Source of the DNA: JABAAE01 sp036336715
GTDB lineage: Bacteria; Planctomycetota; Planctomycetia; Pirellulales; Pirellulaceae
Assembly: GCA_036336715.1 (NCBI GenBank)
Contig: JAYZFP010000071.1
Span: forward strand, 1 to 19,132
Direction: 5' to 3'
DNA length: 19,132 bases
Shown: one piece after another, positions 1 through 6,762 of the stretch
How the letters are laid out: every line of letters starts with the position of its first letter
Position numbering within the stretch: position 1 is the stretch's first letter
Position numbers and translations under genes: made by a program
Notes under the pieces: generated by a model
The model's input: only the letters and a program-made list of their open reading frames with translations
What the model was told of the DNA's origin: nothing
The model's database searches: none

Positions 1-893
1 AAAAAGCTGCCACTCAGGTCACAGGGTAGAGAAATAAACTGCGGCTTTTCATCATTTGGCTCGGTTTCCTGTAGGCCGGGTTCATTGTTTACCCCGGTCG
101 GTGGCCAGGAAAATGCGTTGACGTTGCGTGTCGAGGGCTGCAAAGTCAACAGTCCCTCCTTGGCGACAGCCTGTACCGAAAGCCGGTAAAAGAATTCGTT
201 CCCTCCTCCATAAGTCAGGTCGTGAACCTTGATGGTGTAGGTCCCCTCCCTCGGAACCGGAAAATCGAGTGCTCCTCCACGACGCTCCACCAGCAGGTCC
301 CGTCCCTGTTCGTCACCTATCACCACCACCGGCTTCAGCTTCGAGTCGATCCCCCGGGCGCTGCAATCAACGAGCAAGCGTTGCCCCTTGCGGGCTGCAA
401 AACGGTAATAGTCAATGGACTGCCGTGTGGTAAAAGCATTGCTGGTTGATGGCAGCGGAATTTCCATCGCGGTTTCCAGCGAGGTATTGGCTTTTTTGCG
501 GGTCAGCTCCTGCAGCCTCCCCACGTTAAACGCCCGGGCCGTGGAAACTCCCAACCGGGTCTGAATTCTCGCTTCATGCACGCCCAGTGGGCAATCGGAA
601 CCGACCGATACCGTAAAACGGTTGGGAATCGGTTGCCCCGTCGCATCCGCCTTGGGAACAGCAGAAATGGCCGGATGTGAGAAAAGCAGTCGGGTCACCT
701 TTTCAGCATTCTGCGCTGCCAGAACGACCTCGACCTCACTTCCCCTTTGAGCGCCCATGGGGAGGGTGGTCAGCAGGCGGGGTGAGGGGAGGCAAACCGA
801 CTGAGCCGCCAGCGGTAGCTGTCCCAGCAGGAACAGCAACAGCCACAAAAAACCAAGCCCGCTTTTCCAGCTTTTGATTTGAATATTCATCAT
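1..893 (-). CDS. Exported PPC-domain protein, 3' end beyond window
   Basis: Reading down from the ATG at 893, the frame stays open for 297 codons to the window edge, so the C-terminal part is missing. Residues 9-31 form a hydrophobic signal peptide (FLWLLLLFLLGQLPLA, then AQS). Residues about 135-242 look like one bacterial pre-peptidase C-terminal (PPC) beta-sandwich (IDYYRFAARKGQRLLVDC and YTIKVHD). A second copy seems to begin at residue 277 with the typical signature ETEPNDE. PPC domains are accessory folds of secreted proteins; the catalytic function, if any, cannot be told from this part. The start lies 4 bp after the stop of the DUF1549 gene, so the two are almost certainly co-transcribed. 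In planctomycetes such pairs are common. ATG-ATG gives two possible starts; no good ribosome binding site is visible. The family call is fairly sure, the function is unknown. Confidence 0.85.
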   Translation of the reverse strand, partial: MMNIQIKSWKSGLGFLWLLLFLLGQLPLAAQSVCLPSPRLLTTLPMGAQRGSEVEVVLAAQNAEKVTRLLFSHPAISAVPKADATGQPIPNRFTVSVGSDCPLGVHEARIQTRLGVSTARAFNVGRLQELTRKKANTSLETAMEIPLPSTSNAFTTRQSIDYYRFAARKGQRLLVDCSARGIDSKLKPVVVIGDEQGRDLLVERRGGALDFPVPREGTYTIKVHDLTYGGGNEFFYRLSVQAVAKEGLLTLQPSTRNVNAFSWPPTGVNNEPGLQETEPNDEKPQFISLPCDLSGSF

Positions 894-897
894 CGAT

Positions 898-3144
898 TCA
901 GTGATTGAACAGGAATTCTTTGGTGTTCATCAGGGCCCAGATCAAATCCTGGAAATTCATCTGGTGACTCACCTGACTGGAAAGTGGTTTTCCGTTTTTA
1001 TCCAGAACCTCTTCGGCCATGTATTCCCGGGCCAGGGACATTTCTTCCACCGTCGGCAAACGGGAGTAGGCGGCCCGGTAAAGCAATTCAATCCGCGACT
1101 CCAACGAGGAAGTTTCCCGGGCAAGCCGTGCTGCCCGCCCCGAAGACGAACCAAGTTTCTGCTTCATACCGGCCGAATTGATCAGCAGCAGTCGCTGGGC
1201 CAGGCTGGAAGACCCGTTCCTTTCACACTCGCAAACGCTCTGGTTGTCCGGTCGGCCAAAGACCCTGAGAAATTCTGATTGGCGGTTGTAACTGTTGTCC
1301 GGTAGAGCCACCGCACGGGTCCCCTTGGGGAGATTGGAAAAAGTGGTCCGTGTTCCAGCCAGATCATCAATCGCATCCAGCAGGACCTCGGCCTGCAAAC
1401 GCCGAGGGTAAAAGCGTGAGTAATTCTGCCGGTCCCTGATGTTCTTTTCGTTGGGTCGCGCACTCAACTGGTAGGCACGGGATTGGGCAATCACCCGGAT
1501 CAGTGACTTCAGATCAAATCGGCTCTCGATAAAATGCCGTTCCAATGCGGCCAGCAATTCCGGGTTGGTCGGCGGATTGGTATCCCGGATGTCGTCTTCC
1601 GGCTCGATCAGGCCGACCCGGAAGAAATGTTTCCAGTACCGGTTGACCAGCGCCCGGGCGAAGAAAGGGTTCTCCGCCGAGGCCATCCAGTCGGCCAGTT
1701 TCAACCGTGGATCCTGGTCCGGTCGGATATCGCCCACCGAATCCCCCAGGGCAGCGGGCCTCAGGGCCTGGCCCGTTTTCACGTTGATCGCCGTGGCCAA
1801 TCCCCGCTGGTGGAAAATCATGTCTTCCCCGCGGGTTCCGGTCGGCTTTCGACCGATTCGGCTGAAAAACGCAGCAAAGCTGTAATAGTCGTCCTGGCTC
1901 CATTTTTCGAAAGGGTGATGGTGGCATTGGGCACACTGCATCCGCACCCCCAGGAACAATTGTGCGATGTCTTCCAGTTGCTCCTTGGGATCCTTGACCC
2001 GTTTGTACCAGGCAACCGGGGGATTACCGACCACCGTCCCGGTGGCGGCCAGCAGCTCCCTGACAAATTGGTCGTAGGGAACATTGGCAAGCAGGCTATC
2101 CCGAACCCAGGCATGGAATGCGAAATTAGCCGTGATGTCACTTGCCTCGTCACGTCGATTTTTCAACAGCGGTGTCCATTTGCTGGCGAAGTAATCCGCA
2201 TAGGCGGGACTCTTCAGCAGACGATTCACCAATTGGTCCCTTTTGCCTGCATCGTTGCTGGCAAGGAAACGGTTCGTCTCTTCGAGCGTGGGTATCCTGC
2301 CGGTGATGTCCAGCGTCACTCGCCGGATAAAGGTGGAATCGTCGCAGGTCACCGAGGGTGGAATCCCGATCTCCCGCAGGTTGGCGAAAATCAGCTCGTC
2401 AATGAAATTATTGGCCGGTGGGATATTCGACAGTTCCGGACCGAGGGGGACTGCAGCGGTAAACACGGAGACTTTTCCCTGGTAGCGAACCATCACCGCA
2501 ATGCGCCCAGGCACTTCCTTCGCCCTGACCAAACCGGACTCGTCCACACGGACCATGGCTGGCTTATTCGATTCGTACAACGCAAGGCGAGTCACATCCC
2601 GCTGGCTCCCGTCTGAATAACGGGCCACCGCCTTCAGCTGTTGCTGGCCCCCCATCTGGATGCGGCCCTGTTCGGGATGGACTGTCAGTGACTCCAGTAC
2701 CGGCTCATCCTGGATCGTGTAACGGGCCCCCTGCCCGATCCAATTCCTGATCAGGCGATATTCTTCCGAATCGGAAGAAAAGCGGACACCACCGCCATGG
2801 GGCAATTCACCGGAAGCTTTTCGCAGCAGCAGGCTCCTGCCCGGCAATGCCGGAAACAGCCTGCGGCCCCGACCTTCCATGACCAGGCTCTCGAAGTCTT
2901 CCCGCGGTTCAAAACCGAGCAAAGACAGTTGAAACCCGTTCTGTCCGCCACCTGCCTTGGCGTGGCAAATCCCGGTGTTGCAGCCCGACTTGGTAAAAAT
3001 CGGCATGACATCATTGACAAAACTGACCGGGCGTTGACCCACCGGAAGAGGATGCGAGGGATTGGCGAACCCCAAACGTCCTCCCAGAACAAGGAGCCAC
3101 AACACGGCAAGGTGAAAAAGAGGGCCTGATCGGATTTTTGCCAT
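898..3144 (-). CDS. DUF1549/DUF1553 planctomycete cytochrome c-like protein with Ig-like domain
   Basis: This is a 748-residue exported protein. A signal peptide covers residues 8-27. Residues 40-145 resemble the N-terminal planctomycete cytochrome region, with the unusual haem-type motif C55-NTGI-C60-H61 (CxxxxCH). Residues 150-232 form a BIG2-type Ig-like domain (LTVHPEQGRIQMGGQQQL). Residues about 245-435 match DUF1549 and contain the canonical CxxCH at C404-AQ-C407-H408 within CAQCHHHPFEKW. Residues about 480-745 match DUF1553 (ENPFFARALVNRYWKHFF; LAQRLLLINS). The family is greatly expanded in Planctomycetota; a role in periplasmic electron transfer or polysaccharide breakdown is often proposed but not proven. 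A strong SD (GGAAGGA at 3150-3156) sits 5 bases before the ATG. The PPC gene follows after 4 bp. The domain call is confident, the biochemical role is unknown. Confidence 0.93.
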   Translation of the reverse strand: MAKIRSGPLFHLAVLWLLVLGGRLGFANPSHPLPVGQRPVSFVNDVMPIFTKSGCNTGICHAKAGGGQNGFQLSLLGFEPREDFESLVMEGRGRRLFPALPGRSLLLRKASGELPHGGGVRFSSDSEEYRLIRNWIGQGARYTIQDEPVLESLTVHPEQGRIQMGGQQQLKAVARYSDGSQRDVTRLALYESNKPAMVRVDESGLVRAKEVPGRIAVMVRYQGKVSVFTAAVPLGPELSNIPPANNFIDELIFANLREIGIPPSVTCDDSTFIRRVTLDITGRIPTLEETNRFLASNDAGKRDQLVNRLLKSPAYADYFASKWTPLLKNRRDEASDITANFAFHAWVRDSLLANVPYDQFVRELLAATGTVVGNPPVAWYKRVKDPKEQLEDIAQLFLGVRMQCAQCHHHPFEKWSQDDYYSFAAFFSRIGRKPTGTRGEDMIFHQRGLATAINVKTGQALRPAALGDSVGDIRPDQDPRLKLADWMASAENPFFARALVNRYWKHFFRVGLIEPEDDIRDTNPPTNPELLAALERHFIESRFDLKSLIRVIAQSRAYQLSARPNEKNIRDRQNYSRFYPRRLQAEVLLDAIDDLAGTRTTFSNLPKGTRAVALPDNSYNRQSEFLRVFGRPDNQSVCECERNGSSSLAQRLLLINSAGMKQKLGSSSGRAARLARETSSLESRIELLYRAAYSRLPTVEEMSLAREYMAEEVLDKNGKPLSSQVSHQMNFQDLIWALMNTKEFLFNH

Positions 3145-3488
3145 CGGGGTCCTTCCACTTTTTCGGCGGAGGAAAGAGTCTGGCTCGCATTGCGAACCGG
3201 AGAATCGGGCGGGATATCTGATTTTAGTTGGGATCCGATGGCAGCGTCAACGTTTGATCCGCCGGATACGAGGTTCGTTCGATAACGACCGTGGAAAAGT
3301 GGCTGAAAATGAAATTTTTCCCGGTCAGCTGGCCGCGGTTGTTCATCGCCCTTTCTGTGGTGCCGATCCCGTGAACCTTTTGCCGTAAGATCCACCGGTC
3401 AGAAGTTGCCCCGGATCGCCGACGGCCTGCTGCCGAATAACACTGCCAGTCCTGCAACAATTTTCCGGCAGGAACCCCGTGAATCAAT
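3145..3488 (-). other. Non-coding gap between the peroxiredoxin-like gene and the DUF1549 gene
   Basis: This is 344 bases with no credible gene. Open frames here lack any recognisable protein pattern. The only clear element is a sigma-70-like promoter (listed separately) that reads into the DUF1549 gene. I see no hairpin with a T-tract after the peroxiredoxin-like stop. Confidence 0.6.
3221..3250 (-). promoter_or_regulatory. Sigma-70-like promoter for the DUF1549-PPC operon
   Basis: On the minus strand TTGACG (3250-3245) and TAAAAT (3226-3221) are separated by 18 bases, close to the housekeeping consensus. The implied start near 3214 gives a leader of about 70 bases before the ATG at 3144. 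The assignment rests on sequence only. Confidence 0.55.
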
Positions 3489-4055
3489 TCAGAGCTGTCC
3501 TGCCTGACTGATCAACTGCTCTGCGTCCGAACGTTGCCGCCGGGTCCCCGGCAGAACCGCCCTGATTTTCTTTTGTGAATCAACCAGGAGCGTGGTGGGG
3601 ACGGGAACGCCCGCATATTTTCCTTTTTCGCGGGTATCGAGCAACTGAAAATCACGAATCGTCCGGTTTTGCGTGTCGGAATAATGATCCGACAACAAAG
3701 GAAAAGTGATCTGATTGGAATCACTGAAAGATCGCAGGACGTCCACCGGATCGTAGCTGATTCCCACGAGCTGAATCCCGGCCTCCTCGATCCCCTCAAG
3801 ATTTTTTTGCAACTCGACCAGTTGCTTGCGGCAATAACTTCACCAGTCTGCCGAACGGAAGAAAACCAAAGCCACGCATTTCCGTTTTTTCAGCAGCCCG
3901 TTAAGGGAGACCCGATGACCCTGCTGATCCTGCAATTCAAAATCAATGGCCGCATCACCCACCTGCACTTCCGGGATCACAGCTTTCTCCGAACAACCGG
4001 TGGTCAACAACAGAGAGACAACCAGCACGAGGCTCCTGAAAGGGATCAACTTCAT
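3489..4055 (-). CDS. Peroxiredoxin/thioredoxin-fold lipoprotein, probable selenoprotein (in-frame TGA read as Sec72)
   Basis: One reading frame of 188 codons encodes an AhpC/TSA-like thiol oxidoreductase, broken only by a TGA at 3842-3840. Upstream are a signal peptide with a lipobox-like LTTGC (Cys21; Thr at -3 is less usual), then VGDAAIDFEL and VALVFFRSADW. The TGA follows, then SYCRKQLVEL. The active site thus reads W-U-S-Y-C, where relatives have W-C-x-x-C. Downstream are VGISYD (97-102), FPLLSD (118-123) and the cis-Pro segment GVPVPTTLLVD (149-159, Pro153). The frame is intact on both sides, with no other lesion. A SECIS-like hairpin follows the TGA. I infer selenocysteine insertion and a membrane-anchored periplasmic redox role. 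Alternatives are a point-mutated pseudogene or a sequencing error (TGC/TGT to TGA). AGGA abuts the ATG, so TTG codon 3 is a possible start. Confidence 0.82.
3809..3825 (-). promoter_or_regulatory. Candidate bacterial SECIS element
   Basis: On the minus strand the RNA reads GCAACU-GGUCG-AGUUGC: a perfect 6-bp stem (3825-3820 with 3814-3809) and a 5-base loop (3819-3815). The loop begins 20 bases after the TGA at 3842-3840. Bacterial SECIS elements lie within the coding region just after the UGA and need a G/U-bearing apical loop; the E. coli fdhF loop is GGUCU. Loop sequence and distance therefore both fit. A bulged U as in fdhF is not evident. Confidence 0.7.
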
Positions 4056-4119
4056 TCCTAAACCCTGTACCCGAAAAACGGCTGCTTGACCGGATCCATC
4101 CCTCTTCTGGCCCGCTGGC

Positions 4120-4140
4120 CTGCCGGCTCACTGCCGGCAG
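4120..4140. other. Perfect 8-bp inverted repeat in the secretin-peroxiredoxin gap
   Basis: CTGCCGGC (4120-4127), a 5-base loop, and GCCGGCAG (4133-4140) form a strong GC-rich hairpin in the 174-base gap. No T-run follows it on either strand, so it is not a standard rho-independent terminator. A weak -10-like TAGAAT (minus strand, 4152-4147) lies just upstream, so the hairpin could also be the 5' end of the peroxiredoxin-like mRNA. Confidence 0.45.
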
Positions 4141-4229
4141 ACATCCATTCTAGGCCGCAATCCTTGGGCAGACCATTCCGGGTTCGGAAGCTCTTTGCCA
4201 GTTTGAATACCCAAAGGGCTCACGCGGCT

Positions 4230-6269
4230 TCAATCCTGCAGTGTGCGGCGAATGGAAGGACGGTTGGCCGGGTGGCGGGCTGCAGCAGAAGATCGGGCCC
4301 GGCGACTGGTATCCTCCGGGGTGGACATCGCCCCATCCGGAACAGGGGTGTCCGCTTGGGTGAGCTCATTGGATACTTCCATTTCCCGGGGAAACTGCTC
4401 GTGACTTCGATAATCGGTGCCGTTGTATTCACGGTGAATCGGAGAAAGGGGTGGGTGGAAAGATGGACGGGGCTGGTCGCATTCCTGGGGTTCGAACAGG
4501 GGAGTTGTGGAGCGGATGTACTCCGACTTGCTGCGAAGTTGTGAATGCTGTCGATTGATTTCGTTTTGAATCCGGTCCGATTCCTCAAATTCGACCACCC
4601 GGGGAATCAGTACAAAAACAATTTCGCTGCGGGACTTTTCCTTTGCCGTCCTTCGAAACAGGCCTCCAACACCCTTCAGGTCTCCCAGCCACGGAACCTT
4701 GGATTCGATAATGGAATCTTTTTCCTGGATCAGTCCACCAATTACCATGCCCTTTCCGTTGGAAAGGAGCACACTGGTTTCGACTTCGGAGGTTTCCTCC
4801 TCCGGCAAACCTGTATCGGTATTGATCTCCCCGCTGGAGACTTCCGGTTTGACATGCATCAGTACACGACCATCCCGACTGATTCGGGGTGTCACCGAGA
4901 GAACAACCCCCACATTGAGAAACTTCACATCCTCCAGGGAGGTGTTTCCATTTTGTTGGATGACGCGGAATCCAAGCTGCTGACCGACCTGCAGAAGGGA
5001 CTCCTGTCCATTGACGACCATCAGCTTGGGAGATGCCAGGGTTTTGGTATCCGTAGAGACCTTGAGAGCATCAATCAATCCCTTCAGGTCCGGTGCATCT
5101 ATTTCCGCAAAAAAAGTGGAGGTCGCCGTTGGTGTCACACCGATGGTTCCCAGGCGAATGTCGTTTCCCGCAATCCGGGCGATGTTCTCGAAGTTGACTC
5201 CATGCCGGGCGTCTTCCTCAAGATCGACTTCCAGCACGTAGGCCTCAATCAGGACCTGCCGGGGAGGCTTGTCCGCCTGGGAAATGAATTTTCCGATTCG
5301 CTCCACGACACCCGGTTGATCCTCAATGATGATACTTTCACCGGTCTTGCGGATGTCCTTGGGATTGGATTCAACAAAAAACGATTTGCCGGTTGCAGAA
5401 ATCATTTTTTCCACCACCGCATGAACATCCTTGGCCGAAGCGAAATCGAGGTCAAATTGCCGGATGACCTTGCCCGAGTACTCGGGCGAAACGGTCTGCG
5501 ACCCCTGCTGGTTACCAGGCATCACATGCACAATTCCATTCCGTTCCGTCCAGGTGTGCCCGGAAACAGCCAGGATCGCCGTCAATGCCTTGGGAGCCGG
5601 AACATCCTGCAGGGAAAAGGAAACTGCCGACGTGGAAACGCCGGAGAGGACATAACTGATTTGTTCCTTTTCAGACAAAACATTCATCACATCCGCCACC
5701 GTGGCGTTGCGCGCTACCATCGTGATTTGCCCGTTATCGTTTCGAAATTCCACCTCCGCCGCGGCTGGGGGCCTCAATTCGAAGCGGGTCCCGCCCCCCG
5801 GAAGCAGTGGCGACCGATCATCTTGTTGAACAGGAATCAGGGAATTCAGGGTTGGCAGTTTGCCGGGGGTTGGGAGCGGAGCGGGTTTGCGACGGGGGTC
5901 ACCTGCAGAAACCGGGTCGGAAGGATCCTGTTTCGTGGACAGCGGACCAAAGGCGGGCGTCAATCGGTCATCCCCGGCGGGCAACTCCTGCTGGAAACTC
6001 GCCGGCTGCACCCGTCCCCAGTTGGCCCGACTGGAAGAGTTGCTGCTCAGTCGGTTAACGGGTGCCGATGATCGCAGTGTTTTCTGCCGGACCTCGATCG
6101 AACGAACTGCCAATGGAGCTCGCATCCTGGGATGACTGGACCGTTGCTGTGGACTGACCACGGCACCAGCCGGTGAAACCAGTGTGATGAAAACCAGAAT
6201 CCCTACAGGGAAAACCCATGGAAGGGCTCGGTGGAGCGAAATCAATCTACGGTAGATCTGGGTGAACAC
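4230..6269 (-). CDS. Secretin, type II secretion / type IV pilus family (GspD/PilQ-like)
   Basis: This is a 679-residue outer-membrane channel subunit. A signal/membrane segment spans residues 17-36. Residues 37-165 are rich in Pro, Ser and Arg and look disordered. Residues 183-250 form an STN/N0-like domain (VARNATVADVMNVLSEKEQISYVL). Residues 265-335 form an N1/secretin-N domain (FDLDFASAKDVHAVVEKMI). Residues 337-560 are the secretin core: QVLIEAYVLEVDL, LASPKLMVVNGQES, the VGVVLSVTPRIS strand, ETSVLLSNGKGMVIGGLI and VPWLGDLKGVGGLF. Residues 565-679 form a hydrophilic tail. The start is GTG at 6269; no earlier in-frame start exists. No other secretion gene (ATPase, pseudopilin, pilotin) is in the window, so the exported substrate is unknown. 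The secretin family is certain, the exact system is not. Confidence 0.95.
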   Translation of the reverse strand: MFTQIYRRLISLHRALPWVFPVGILVFITLVSPAGAVVSPQQRSSHPRMRAPLAVRSIEVRQKTLRSSAPVNRLSSNSSSRANWGRVQPASFQQELPAGDDRLTPAFGPLSTKQDPSDPVSAGDPRRKPAPLPTPGKLPTLNSLIPVQQDDRSPLLPGGGTRFELRPPAAAEVEFRNDNGQITMVARNATVADVMNVLSEKEQISYVLSGVSTSAVSFSLQDVPAPKALTAILAVSGHTWTERNGIVHVMPGNQQGSQTVSPEYSGKVIRQFDLDFASAKDVHAVVEKMISATGKSFFVESNPKDIRKTGESIIIEDQPGVVERIGKFISQADKPPRQVLIEAYVLEVDLEEDARHGVNFENIARIAGNDIRLGTIGVTPTATSTFFAEIDAPDLKGLIDALKVSTDTKTLASPKLMVVNGQESLLQVGQQLGFRVIQQNGNTSLEDVKFLNVGVVLSVTPRISRDGRVLMHVKPEVSSGEINTDTGLPEEETSEVETSVLLSNGKGMVIGGLIQEKDSIIESKVPWLGDLKGVGGLFRRTAKEKSRSEIVFVLIPRVVEFEESDRIQNEINRQHSQLRSKSEYIRSTTPLFEPQECDQPRPSFHPPLSPIHREYNGTDYRSHEQFPREMEVSNELTQADTPVPDGAMSTPEDTSRRARSSAAARHPANRPSIRRTLQD

Positions 6270-6762
6270 GTCGTTTGGGGCAGTGAGTTGACGTTGTTGA
6301 TAATATGTGACGGTTTTGCGGGATCTACCGTCAAATTAAGGATCGGCATCCACCTCCTGCTTCCTGAACAAACTATTAAAATAAAGTCGAACATCGGTTG
6401 ATGTTCCGACGGTGAGCATCCCTTTCGATACCGGGGATTCCGGCGGAGAAGACAACCGCCTTGATGGCCGTCCCTAAGAAACTGTCCCGAAGAAACTTTC
6501 CCGAAGACGCCGCCCGGCAGGCGATCACCTGGAAAGGTCCTCATCAGAAATCCGCAATCGGTTGCTAGCAGTCATCTCCTTGGCTGCTCCCTATTGAATT
6601 TCGATCCAGATCGCACAAGATAACAGCCGGTCGTGCCCTGCTCCCCGGTTTTGGCAGCTGCCTCCTGTGCCGATGGCCAGGCTTGAGGTTCTTGCAGTTC
6701 CCGGCCGACAGATTCGGAGGACCGGTTTTTGAGTCCCGCCGTCCCGTTTCAAGGAAGAACCA
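6270..6762. other. Divergent non-coding region between secretin and GIY-YIG genes
   Basis: These 493 bases separate two divergent genes. Contents seen: a tandem 14-base repeat at 6476-6503 (AAGAAACTGTCCCG then AAGAAACTTTCCCG, one mismatch); an AT-rich patch around 6368-6386; and on the minus strand an AGGAGG-like site before an ATG at 6349, opening a 35-codon frame that ends at 6242 and overlaps the secretin start. A good SD (AAGGAAG, 6751-6757) precedes the TTG of the plus-strand gene. No clear promoter pair was found. Confidence 0.5.

Noticed and set aside
222..449. 75-codon plus-strand open frame near the left edge
   Set aside because: It lies opposite the PPC-domain gene, which has a signal peptide and a clear domain signature.
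1534..2616. 360-codon plus-strand open frame opposite the DUF1549 gene
   Set aside because: The opposing strand encodes a recognisable DUF1549/DUF1553 protein; this one has no protein-like features.
3489..4055. Two separate small genes (71 and 107 residues) or a pseudogene
   Set aside because: The two parts join in one frame across a single TGA at the redox position and are followed by a SECIS-like hairpin. A point-mutated pseudogene remains possible but is the less economical reading.
4545..6071. 508-codon plus-strand open frame opposite the secretin
   Set aside because: The secretin on the other strand has clear domains; this translation is rich in Arg, His and Pro without any family pattern. 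It is a high-GC antisense shadow.
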